Below, in pieces: positions 36,506 to 44,123 of a DNA stretch of 54,949 nt. The DNA is from Parafrankia sp. EUN1f (GTDB lineage: Bacteria > Actinomycetota > Actinomycetes > Frankiales > Frankiaceae): assembly GCF_000177675.1 (NCBI RefSeq), contig NZ_ADGX01000054.1, positions 1 through 54,949 on the forward strand, given 5' to 3'. The notes below the pieces were generated by a model that was not told the DNA's origin, made no database searches, and saw only the letters and a program-made list of their open reading frames with translations. Position numbers and translations under genes: made by a program. How positions within the stretch are numbered: position 1 is the first letter of the stretch; each line of letters begins with the position of its first letter.

Positions 36506-37222
36506 CTACTGGCGGTTGATCTTGGCGGCGAGCTGCGTGACGAGCCCGGCTTCCAGATGGGCGTCGGGTGTCCGCCCGTCGGCGACGACGACGAGGGTGG
36601 CGAAGACCCGGCCGCCGCCGACGTGGATGACGTCCATGGTGGAGTCGGCCGTGAAGGTGACGCGGTGGGCGGAGAGTGCCCCGTCGGGGGTGGGCAGCTC
36701 ACGCATCGGGTCGTCGCCGCCGTCGGACATCGTCTTGTTCTGGCAGCTCAGGTAGTCGGGATGGCGCAGGGCGGCGGTCAGGGCCTGGACCTGGTCGGCG
36801 GTGTAGATCCCGGCCAGGGAGCCGATCTCCAGGCTCTGCTTCTCGCCGCGTTCGGAGGTGGCCTCGGAGGTGAACGTGTCGCTGTGCGCCTCGTCGGCGG
36901 CTTTGGGGCTGAGGGTGTCGGGGGCGACGCCGAGGCAGGTGGCGAGGTCCTTGTCGAACAGGTTGAGGGGGCTGTCGTCGCCGTCCTCGTCCATGCCCTC
37001 GGTCGGCGCGGCGGTGAGTCCGGTGGTCTCCGGGCCTTCGGTGAGGACGTAGTCCTTGGCCGCGATCGGGCCGGTCCGGCGGGGGATGTCCCCGATGACC
37101 CCGCCGTTCCCGTCGTCGCCGCAGGCCGCCGCGGTGAGCAGGAACAGCACGCTGGCCGCGGCGGTGCGCAGGCGCAGGCGGGTCTCGGATGCGGCGGAGG
37201 CGGCGGAGCCGACCAGGGGCAA
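36506..37222 (-). CDS. Predicted lipoprotein of unknown function
   Basis: A 238-residue lipoprotein. The best start is a TTG at 37222 with GGGAGAG four bases upstream, giving a signal peptide (RLRLRTAAASVLFLLT) and lipobox TAAAC. The mature protein has an acidic N-terminus (PTEGMDEDGDDSPLNLFDKD) and a beta-rich body (HRVTFTADSTMDVIHVGGGR, VFATLVVVADGRT) with two further cysteines (TCLGV, LSCQNK). It lies between two NarL-type systems, 231 bases upstream of the second one on the same strand. An extracytoplasmic sensing or binding role is possible but not shown. Confidence 0.68.
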   Translation of the reverse strand: MPLVGSAASAASETRLRLRTAAASVLFLLTAAACGDDGNGGVIGDIPRRTGPIAAKDYVLTEGPETTGLTAAPTEGMDEDGDDSPLNLFDKDLATCLGVAPDTLSPKAADEAHSDTFTSEATSERGEKQSLEIGSLAGIYTADQVQALTAALRHPDYLSCQNKTMSDGGDDPMRELPTPDGALSAHRVTFTADSTMDVIHVGGGRVFATLVVVADGRTPDAHLEAGLVTQLAAKINRQ

Positions 37223-37453
37223 CGGACTCTCCCAACAATCATGGGGGGCATACGGATGATTCACCCATTGTCGCCCCATGTATTCGGTTATGTGCGGCGC
37301 GAATCGGGTGGATGCACCCGAGCTCCCTGTCGCGTTCCCGACCCCGGACCCTGTCAACGAGAACGCGGTCCCGCTGTCACCACCCTCCCCACCTCGGACG
37401 TCCGGTGTCAGGGTGTCGAGAGGGGCCGCCGCCCACGACCCACGGTCGGAAGG

Positions 37454-38155
37454 TCAGACGACGCCGTGCTCGTAGGCGAAGACGACGATCTGGACGCGGT
37501 CACGCAGCGCCAGCTTGCGCAGGATCGCACCGACGTGGGTCTTGACGGTCGACTCACTGGCGAACACCAGCCTGGCGATCTCCGTGTTCGACAGGCCGCG
37601 GACCACCGCGAAGAACACCTCACGTTCCTTGCCGGTGAGCGACCCGAAGGCTGCCGGTGGCTGGGCGGGCGCACGGAACTCGTGGTCGAGCAGGCTGGTG
37701 AGATCCCGCGGGGCCAGGACGGCGTTGCCGGTGTGCACCGTGCGGATCGCGTCGCGCAGCTGGGCGGGGGTGGTGTCCTTGAGCAGGAACCCGCTCGCCC
37801 CATAGCGGATCGCGGTGGCCGCCCGGTCGTCGAGGTTGAACGTCGTCAGCATGATCAGCCGGACCGGTTTCGTGCGCCGGGCCACCCGCGCGGGTGCGAA
37901 GATCTGCCGGGTGGCCTCGACGCCGTCCATCTCGGGCATGCGGATGTCCATGAGCACGACGTCGGGGCGCAGGTCGTCGACCAGGCCGACGGCCTCGCGG
38001 CCGTCGGCCGCCGTGCCCAGGACCCGCATGCCGGGCTGCGCGTCGATGATCACCCGCACCCCCTCCCGGAAGAGCTCCTGGTCGTCGACGAGGAGAACAC
38101 CGATCGGTGCGCTCGCCGCCGCCGTCGCCTCGTCGGGCCCGACCGGCCCGGTCAT
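37454..38155 (-). CDS. NarL-family response regulator of the alr-ligase operon
   Basis: A 233-residue regulator. The receiver starts PIGVLLVDDQELFREGVRVI; the phosphoacceptor is in VVLMDIRMPEMDG (about 69), then LTTFNLDDRAATAIRYGASG and FLLKDTTP. The LuxR-type HTH is LTGKEREVFFAVVRGLSNTE, IARLVFASESTVKTHVGAIL. The ATG at 38155 overlaps the kinase stop (ATGA). It is the last gene of a four-gene set (racemase, ligase, kinase, regulator) in which every junction is an ATGA overlap, so it probably controls this operon. Confidence 0.9.
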   Translation of the reverse strand: MTGPVGPDEATAAASAPIGVLLVDDQELFREGVRVIIDAQPGMRVLGTAADGREAVGLVDDLRPDVVLMDIRMPEMDGVEATRQIFAPARVARRTKPVRLIMLTTFNLDDRAATAIRYGASGFLLKDTTPAQLRDAIRTVHTGNAVLAPRDLTSLLDHEFRAPAQPPAAFGSLTGKEREVFFAVVRGLSNTEIARLVFASESTVKTHVGAILRKLALRDRVQIVVFAYEHGVV

Positions 38156-39399
38156 GCCGATCGCCCGGACACCGAGGACAGCGTCGGTGACGGTGAGCGC
38201 ACCGGCAGGTTCGCCACCGCGGTGAATGTCGGCCCATCGGGATCCGCTGCCTGCCGGATGTCGAGGCTGCCACCGACGGACTCCAACCGCCGGCGCATAC
38301 CCGCGATTCCCTGACCGCCGCCGAGACCCCCGAGGCCACCGTGGGTACTGGCGGCGTCCACGGTGTTCGTCACCTCGATGATGAGCGTGGCCTCGGCGCT
38401 GTCCGGCGCGGGCCACCGCCGCTCGACGCGCGTCGGCCGGTCACGCCGGCCGTGCTTCAGCGCGTTGGTCAGCATCTCCTGCAACGTCCGATAGGCGACC
38501 GCGTCGAGTTCGGGTGGCAGTGGACGGGCCTCGCCGACCTCGGCCGCCTCGACCGGCTGGCCGCTGGAACGGACGGTGTCGATGAGCGAGTCGAGCCCGC
38601 CGCGCCGCCCCCGGTCGGGTTCCCGCGCCGGTTCGAGCACCTCCCGCACGTCGTGCAGCGACGAACGGGCGGATGTCGCGATGGTCTGCATGGTCGTCTT
38701 GAGCCTGGCGGGGTCGTCCAGGAACTGCGCCGACTCCGCCTGGGCGAGGATGACGGTCAGCGAGTGCCCGACCACATCGTGGACGTCGCGGGCGAGCCGG
38801 TTCTGGGCGTCACGCAGTCGGGCGATCTCCTGGGCCTGGCGGGCGTCGTGCTCGGCGACCTGGCGGGCGGCCTGCGCCGCGCGCGCCCCGGACAGGAACC
38901 GCATCATCAGGCCGGTCAGGAACGGTACGGCGAGGAACGTGACACCGAACAGGAGCAGGCCCCAGACGGTGATCTGCCGGCTGTAGCCGGTCAGCAGGTC
39001 GTACAGCACATGCCCCCCGCGGCCCCCCGCCCGCACCCCGAGCGAGCGAACCCAGGCCACGCCCAGCACCGGGGCGACACCGACCGTGGCGGCGGCGGCC
39101 AGCACCGTGGCGACCCGCCCCCAGCGCGCGGCGGCGAACAGCACCACCACCAGGGCGGCCTCGGCCAGCAGGACGGGTGTGCCGGCGACGAGCTGGACGA
39201 GGCCCGCGACCCAGGCCGTGCCCAGCGCGGCCGCGGGCTCCCACCGGGCGGCGACGACGGCGCCGGCGACCAGCAGCAGGAAGACGACGTCCATGACCGG
39301 CGAGTCGGCAGGCCGCCACGTCCGGTCAAGCTCCGCCACGCCGACGATGAGGATCGCCGTCCCGGCCGCGGCGGCGGCGAACCCCTCCTCGGCTCTCAT
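38152..39399 (-). CDS. DesK/NarL-type histidine kinase of the alr-ligase operon
   Basis: A 415-residue membrane kinase. Residues about 8-165 hold five or six hydrophobic segments (VVFLLLVAGAVVAARW, LLAEAALVVVLFAAARW, ITVWGLLLFGVTFLAVPF), and no large extracellular domain is visible. The HisKA_3 phosphoacceptor is ARDVHDVVGHSLTVILAQAE (His about 205). The ATPase domain has QEMLTNALKHGRRD and GGLGGGQGIAGMRRRLESVG. Its ATG at 39399 overlaps the ligase stop, and its stop overlaps the regulator start. Genetic coupling to a D-Ala ligase suggests that it senses cell-wall stress or a precursor; that is inference. Confidence 0.87.
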   Translation of the reverse strand: MRAEEGFAAAAAGTAILIVGVAELDRTWRPADSPVMDVVFLLLVAGAVVAARWEPAAALGTAWVAGLVQLVAGTPVLLAEAALVVVLFAAARWGRVATVLAAAATVGVAPVLGVAWVRSLGVRAGGRGGHVLYDLLTGYSRQITVWGLLLFGVTFLAVPFLTGLMMRFLSGARAAQAARQVAEHDARQAQEIARLRDAQNRLARDVHDVVGHSLTVILAQAESAQFLDDPARLKTTMQTIATSARSSLHDVREVLEPAREPDRGRRGGLDSLIDTVRSSGQPVEAAEVGEARPLPPELDAVAYRTLQEMLTNALKHGRRDRPTRVERRWPAPDSAEATLIIEVTNTVDAASTHGGLGGLGGGQGIAGMRRRLESVGGSLDIRQAADPDGPTFTAVANLPVRSPSPTLSSVSGRSA

Positions 39400-40520
39400 C
39401 CGACCCGCAGCCGGCCACGGCCGGCACCACGGCCGACGCGGTCGCCACGGTCGTCGTGCTGCCCCCCGGCCCCGACCGCGGCTACGGCTGTGGCTGTGGC
39501 TGTGGCGACCGCGTCGGCGATCAGCAGCTCCAGCAGCTCGGGGTAGGGCACACCGGCCGCCGCGAACATCCGCGGTACCTGCGAATGGCTGGTGAATCCT
39601 GGCATCGTGTTGACCTCGTTGAGCACCGGGCCGGCATCGGTGAGGAAGAAGTCGACCCGGGCGACACCGGCGCACCCGAGCGCGTCGTACACGGTGACCG
39701 CCGCCTCCCGCAGCACCCCCAGCTGCGCGTCGCTCAGCGGGGCGGGCACGAGGAACCGGGCGGAGCCGTCGTACTTGGCGGCGAGGTCGAAGAACCCGGC
39801 GTGCCCGGTGACGATCTCCAGCGGGGGAGCCACCGTCCGGGTGCCGTCGGGCCGGCCGAGAACGGCCAGGTCGATCTCACGGCCGTGGACCACCTCCTCG
39901 ACAAGCACCCGGTCATCGAGCGTCAACGCGGCCTCGACGGCGGCGGTGAGCTGCGCGGTGTCATGGACCAGGGACACCCCGTAGCTCGAGCCGGCCGAGA
40001 CCGGTTTGACCACCGCCGGCAGTGGGGCCATCACCGCGCCGGCGGCTGTCCGCGCCCGGTTCACCAGAATGCCAGGTGCGGTCCGGACACCGACGGCCTC
40101 GGCGACGAGCTTCGTCGCCCATTTGTCCATGGCCAGGGCGCCGGCCCGCACCGGGGAACCGACGTAGGGCACGCCGGCCAGTTCGCACAGTGCGGCCAGC
40201 GTGCCGTCCTCACCGCCCGGGCCGTGCAGCATCGGCACCGCGGCCACGCAGGACCGCAGCACCTCCACGGCACCGGCCAGCCCGACGAGGCGGCCCGCGT
40301 GGTCACGCCACTGGCCGTCGCGGTCGATGGTGAGGGCCGCCACGGCATGCCCGGCGGCGGTCAGGGCCTCGGTGACCGCCGCCGCGGAGGCGAGCGACAC
40401 CTCATGCTCACAGCTGGTCCCCCCGCCGATGACAACGACCCGGCTGGCGACCCGGCCTCCGGCCGTGGTGCCGTCCTCCAGCGCCGTGTCCTTCTGCTCC
40501 CGCATGGCGTTCTCCCTCAT
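39396..40520 (-). CDS. ddl: D-Ala-D-Ala/Van-type ATP-grasp ligase
   Basis: A 374-residue ATP-grasp ligase that joins D-alanine to a second D-residue for peptidoglycan. Landmarks are GGGTSCEHEVSLASAAAV, PMLHGPGGEDGTLAAL, the ATP-grasp PAVVKPVSAGSSYGV, EEVVHGREIDLAVLG and the metal motif VLNEVNTMPGFTSHS. The last block and QVPRMFAAAG match Van-type ligases (FTS-x-S-x-x-PRM) better than housekeeping Ddl (FTP). The omega-loop equivalent GFFDLAAKYDGSARFLVPAP resembles VanC/VanG-type D-Ala-D-Ser ligases. Second-substrate choice cannot be proved here. The last 35 residues are an Ala/Gly/Arg-rich extension encoded partly by a 6-base repeat. Both ends overlap neighbours by ATGA. Confidence 0.85.
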   Translation of the reverse strand: MRENAMREQKDTALEDGTTAGGRVASRVVVIGGGTSCEHEVSLASAAAVTEALTAAGHAVAALTIDRDGQWRDHAGRLVGLAGAVEVLRSCVAAVPMLHGPGGEDGTLAALCELAGVPYVGSPVRAGALAMDKWATKLVAEAVGVRTAPGILVNRARTAAGAVMAPLPAVVKPVSAGSSYGVSLVHDTAQLTAAVEAALTLDDRVLVEEVVHGREIDLAVLGRPDGTRTVAPPLEIVTGHAGFFDLAAKYDGSARFLVPAPLSDAQLGVLREAAVTVYDALGCAGVARVDFFLTDAGPVLNEVNTMPGFTSHSQVPRMFAAAGVPYPELLELLIADAVATATATAVAAVGAGGQHDDRGDRVGRGAGRGRLRVG

Positions 40521-41698
40521 CGCGTGGTCCGTTCCTCGGGGTCGGGGTGAGCGGTGACGACCCGGCGCAGCCGGGGCCCGAGTCCGGTGACGATCTCGTG
40601 CTCCAGCGTTGCGGCCCAGCGAGCCCAGTCCGCCGCCGTCGGCTCGCCGCCGTCCCCAGGACCGAACAGCGTCACCACGTCGCCGGCCCGCGCCGGGCAG
40701 GCGGCGGGATCGGGGCCGAGATCGACGACGGTCATGTCCATCGACAGGCGCCCGACCACCCGGCGGCGCACCCCGGCGACCTGCACCTGCGCACGCGCGG
40801 CGGCGCAGCGGGGCAGCCCGTCGGCGTACCCGACGGGCACCAGGCCGAGCCGGGTCGCCCGCGGGGACGTCCAGGTGTGCCCATAGCCGACCGCGGTTCC
40901 CGCCGGCACTGCGCGGACGGTGACCAGCGGGGCGGTCAGGCGCAGCGCCGGGCGCAGCCGCACACTGCCCGACTCGTCGATGCCGACCAGGCCCGCGCCG
41001 ATCCGGCTCAGGCTGTGATGGGTCCGCGGGTCACTCAGCGTCGCGGCCGTCGCCGCGAGGTGACGGTCCCGGGGACGCAGCCCGGCGCCGAGCGCGACCC
41101 GGACACCCCAGTCGAAGCATTCACGTCCCCGCCGGTTGGCCGGATGGCCGGGTTCGGCGGCGCAGGCGAGATGCCCCATCACACCGACGACGTGGACGAA
41201 ACCGGCCCGCTCGGCGCACCGTGCCGTGTGGCACAGGGACTCCCACTGCTCGGGCGGGGCGCCGTCGCGGGCCATCCCGGTGTCGAGCTGGAGATGGACA
41301 CCGGCGCCGGGTGTCTGACGGGCGACCGCCCGCAGGTGGGCGTGGCTGGGTACGGCGAGCTCCACCCCGGCGCGGGTCGCCTGGGTGAAGTCGGCGTCGA
41401 CCGGGTTGAGCCAGCTCAGCACAGGCTCGGTGAACCCCAGATCGCGCAGTGTGTACGCCTCGGCGACGCTGGTCACCCCGAACCGTGTCGCGCCACCGGC
41501 CAGCGCTGCCCGTGCGACATCGGCCAGCCCGTGCCCGTAGCCGTCGGCTTTCACCACGGCCATCACCTCGCCGGCCCCACAGGCACCGGCCTGGCGGCGG
41601 ATGGCGCTGATGGTGCGGACGTTGGCGGTGACCGCCGCGACGTCGAGTGTCAGCGTGGGACCGGTCGCGGCGGTCCGTCGCAGGGTGGCGGGTGTCAT
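40517..41698 (-). CDS. alr: Alanine racemase
   Basis: A 393-residue PLP racemase that supplies D-alanine, or possibly D-serine. The cofactor lysine is K50 in VVKADGYGHGLADVARAAL. The catalytic tyrosine lies in AVGYGHTWTSPRAT, and DESGSVRLRPALRLTAPL and LSMDMTVVDLG are typical. The N-terminus begins MTPATLRRTAATGPTLTLDV. The ATG at 41698 is the start; its stop overlaps the ligase start. It is the first gene of the operon, and a housekeeping alr elsewhere in the genome is expected. The 294 bases upstream (41699-41992) hold a direct repeat but no gene. Confidence 0.9.
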   Translation of the reverse strand: MTPATLRRTAATGPTLTLDVAAVTANVRTISAIRRQAGACGAGEVMAVVKADGYGHGLADVARAALAGGATRFGVTSVAEAYTLRDLGFTEPVLSWLNPVDADFTQATRAGVELAVPSHAHLRAVARQTPGAGVHLQLDTGMARDGAPPEQWESLCHTARCAERAGFVHVVGVMGHLACAAEPGHPANRRGRECFDWGVRVALGAGLRPRDRHLAATAATLSDPRTHHSLSRIGAGLVGIDESGSVRLRPALRLTAPLVTVRAVPAGTAVGYGHTWTSPRATRLGLVPVGYADGLPRCAAARAQVQVAGVRRRVVGRLSMDMTVVDLGPDPAACPARAGDVVTLFGPGDGGEPTAADWARWAATLEHEIVTGLGPRLRRVVTAHPDPEERTTR

Positions 41699-41893
41699 CC
41701 GGCCCGCCGAGGGCCGGCGCCCACCCGGACCCGGGCCGTGCCGAACGACCACCCGGGCAGGACGGGCGACTCGTGGTTCCCCCGCGGGGAACACGCCGCG
41801 ACACGCGGGGCGGCCAGCGATTTGGTCATGCCGGTCACTGTCGCCCCGCCGGGGGGCAGCCGGCCTCCTCCGGAGGAACCGGATCCCTGTCCT

Positions 41894-41932
41894 CAGGTAC
41901 CGCCTTCTCCGGACCAAGGGCCAGGTACCGCC
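41894..41932. repeat. Direct repeat CAGGTACCGCC upstream of alr
   Basis: The 11-base sequence CAGGTACCGCC occurs at 41894-41904 and 41922-41932, with starts 28 bases apart and each carrying the GGTACC palindrome. The pair lies about 195-235 bases upstream of the alr start in a gene-free gap. It could be a binding site for the operon's NarL-type regulator, but it is far from the start codon and no promoter was identified next to it. Confidence 0.4.
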
Positions 41933-41992
41933 AGGAAACGTCGTCAGGACGTCAGTCCGACAGCCGGGGCGCGGGGTCGACCTGCCGGGACG

Positions 41993-42379
41993 TCACATAT
42001 CCGGCGCCGCGGTGGGACGGGTGAACTCGGGCTGGTCGAGCAGCCGCAGCCAGCTTCCGTCGGGCTGGCGGCGCGCGACCTGCGCCCGAGCACCGGTCCC
42101 GTCGGCGGGTGGGGTCGAGGTGAGGGCGATGTCGCCGCTGACCAGCGTCGGCAGGGATGGTTCCGGTTCGAAACGGGGGCCGCCGGCCAGGACCTTCTCC
42201 CACAGCGCGTGGATGGCGCGGCGGCCCACCGTCTGGCCGCCGGGTGGGTAGGCGAGCACCGCGTCCGGTTCGTAGAGCGCGGCGACCCCGGCCGCGTCCC
42301 CGGCATTGGAACGTTCGACGAACAGGCGGGTGAGGTCCTCGGGACGCATGGCCTTCGCGTACTGCTCGTAGTCCGGCAT
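41993..42379 (-). CDS. SnoaL-like (NTF2-fold) protein
   Basis: A 128-residue protein of the NTF2/SnoaL fold: RPEDLTRLFVERSNAGDAAG, VAALYEPDAVLAYPPGGQTV, GRRAIHALWEKVLAG, and a C-terminal beta region (ALTSTPPADGTGARAQVARR). Such proteins are isomerases, hydrolases or binding proteins of about 130 residues. The ATG at 42379 has GGAAGG six bases upstream; an ATG two codons earlier would lack spacing. It is divergent from the LysR gene, which probably controls it through the box at 42482-42499. Confidence 0.78.
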   Translation of the reverse strand: MPDYEQYAKAMRPEDLTRLFVERSNAGDAAGVAALYEPDAVLAYPPGGQTVGRRAIHALWEKVLAGGPRFEPEPSLPTLVSGDIALTSTPPADGTGARAQVARRQPDGSWLRLLDQPEFTRPTAAPDM

Positions 42380-42481
42380 GGACATCCTTCCGTCGGGTGG
42401 CGCCGGGGCGCCCGGTGGAGGTGGCGCGGTGCGCTCTGTCCCTTCCCAGGCTGGCCGCCCCAGCCACAGAAGTCCAACACA

Positions 42482-42503
42482 TAGATCTTCTGCGATCTAG
42501 AAT
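42482..42503. promoter_or_regulatory. LysR box with adjoining -10 of the lysR gene
   Basis: TAGATC-N6-GATCTA (42482-42499) is a perfect 18-base inverted repeat of the T-N11-A type used by LysR proteins, lying between the divergent SnoaL-like and LysR genes. TAGAAT (42498-42503) overlaps its right edge and lies eight bases before the LysR ATG, so the lysR transcript would be leaderless or nearly so and directly blocked by bound LysR protein. Confidence 0.65.
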
Positions 42504-42511
42504 CTGTGGTT

Positions 42512-43405
42512 ATGGAGCTACGGCAGTTGGAGTACTTCGTCGCGGTCGCAGAGGAACAGACGTTCACACGGGCGGCCGCGCGGGTCCATATCAGCCAGTC
42601 CGGTGTCAGCGCCCAGATCCGCCAGCTCGAACGCGAACTCGGCACCGACCTGTTCGACCGGTCGACCCGCACCGCCACCCTGACCACGGCAGGCAAGGCC
42701 GCACTCGACCATGCGCGGGCCGCGCTCGCCGCCGCGGGTGAGCTACGCGAGGCGGTGGCCGCGGTGAGCGGCCTCCTGCACGGCGAACTGACCGTCGGGA
42801 TGGTCAGCGGCTGCACCGTGAGCCCCCTGTTCGACGCCCTCGCGGCCTTCCACCAGGCCCACCCCGGCGTGGAGATCCTGCTGCTGGAGGACACCTCCGC
42901 CCGGCTCATCCACCGGGTACGCGCGGGCGACGTCGACCTCGCCGTCGTCGGCACCTCCCACGCCGTCCCCGACGGGCTCGACGCGCTGACCATCACCCGT
43001 GATCGCCTCGTGGCCGCCGTCCCGGCCGGGCATCCGCTCACCCTGATCCAGCCGATCACCCTCGCCGACGTCGCCGGCCACCCGCTCGCGTGCATGCCAC
43101 CGGGCACCGGGCTGCGTACCGTGTTCGACCAGGCCTGCGCGGCCCGGCACGTCACCCCGAAGATCACCCTGCAGGCCAGCGCCCCGGACGCGATCGCCGA
43201 CCTGGCCACGCGTGGGCTCGCCGTGGGAATCCTCAGCAGTTCGATGGCCGGCGCCTACCGTGACCGGCTCACCCTCCTGCCCCTCGACGACGTCGACGAC
43301 CCCGCCGTGCTCGCCCTGATCTGGCGGAACACCCGCGGCCCGGCCGTGCGGGAGTTCCTCGCGCACGGCCGGGCCGCGTTCACCGGGCAGGATGCGGACC
43401 GGTGA
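42512..43405 (+). CDS. LysR-family transcriptional regulator
   Basis: A 297-residue LysR regulator. The N-terminal wHTH is MELRQLEYFVAVAEEQTFTR, AAARVHISQSGVSAQIRQLE, RELGTDLFDRSTRTATLT. The effector domain follows from about residue 90 (GELTVGMVSGCTVSPLFDAL, AVPAGHPLTL). The ATG at 42512 is preferred over a GTG six bases earlier because of the adjoining -10. It is divergent from the SnoaL-like gene with a LysR box between. The DUF218 gene overlaps its stop (GTGA). Confidence 0.9.
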   Translation: MELRQLEYFVAVAEEQTFTRAAARVHISQSGVSAQIRQLERELGTDLFDRSTRTATLTTAGKAALDHARAALAAAGELREAVAAVSGLLHGELTVGMVSGCTVSPLFDALAAFHQAHPGVEILLLEDTSARLIHRVRAGDVDLAVVGTSHAVPDGLDALTITRDRLVAAVPAGHPLTLIQPITLADVAGHPLACMPPGTGLRTVFDQACAARHVTPKITLQASAPDAIADLATRGLAVGILSSSMAGAYRDRLTLLPLDDVDDPAVLALIWRNTRGPAVREFLAHGRAAFTGQDADR

Positions 43406-43989
43406 ACGCGGCCCGAACGCGGCTGGTGGGTGCCTGCCTGCTGGTCGTGGGGGTGCTGGGATGGGGCGAGCTGGAACACTGGCGTGCATCACGGCGCCTG
43501 CTCGGTACGACCGCGCCCGCACCCGCGCCGCGGGGGGCAGGCGAGGTGGTGGTCGTGCTCGGTTTCCGTAACCGGTCGGAACGCATCAACGCGGTGAACC
43601 GGTGGCGGGTCCGGGCCGGGCTGCGTTCCCTCGAAGGTGTGGAGTCCCGGCTGGTCCTGGCCGGAGGCCCGGTGGGCGGCCCCCGGGCGGAGGCGGACCT
43701 GATGGCGGACTACGCCCGCGGTGCGCGCGGCTACCACGGCCCGCTGTCCGTCGACAGCGTCAGCCGCTCCACCTGGGAGAACATCGGCAACGTCATCCCC
43801 CTGATCGAGGACGCGGACCGGATAAAGGTCGTCTCGGACTCGCTGCACGCCGAGCGGGCCCGCGCCTACCTGTGGCGCCAGCGCCCCGACCTCGGCGCCC
43901 GCCTCGTCCGCGGTGGCGACCACCGCTTCGGTGAGCGGCTGCTTCTCAAACCGGCCCTCGCGCTGCTCGGGCGTCGGCGCCGGCGCTGA
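43402..43989 (+). CDS. DUF218 / YdcF-family protein
   Basis: A 195-residue protein with an N-terminal hydrophobic anchor (LVGACLLVVGVLGWGEL) and a DUF218 domain: EVVVVLGFRNRSERINAVNR, RLVLAGGPVGGPRAEADLMA, DSVSRSTWENIGNVIPLIED, ADRIKVVSDSLHAERARAYL. The family is proposed to act on cell-envelope precursors or SAM-linked ligands, with few members characterised. The GTG start at 43402 overlaps the LysR stop, so the two are cotranslated. Confidence 0.85.
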   Translation: MNAARTRLVGACLLVVGVLGWGELEHWRASRRLLGTTAPAPAPRGAGEVVVVLGFRNRSERINAVNRWRVRAGLRSLEGVESRLVLAGGPVGGPRAEADLMADYARGARGYHGPLSVDSVSRSTWENIGNVIPLIEDADRIKVVSDSLHAERARAYLWRQRPDLGARLVRGGDHRFGERLLLKPALALLGRRRRR

Positions 43990-44123
43990 CGGAATGGCTC
44001 ATGCTGTTCCGGGAGCGAGCGTGATCGTCACAGGATCCGCTGGTGGGTTTGGTGCGACTGCCGCCATGGTTCGTGGTCAACGGTAGGAGTGCCGGCCGCC
44101 GGGGCGGATGACGTTCGGCGCGG

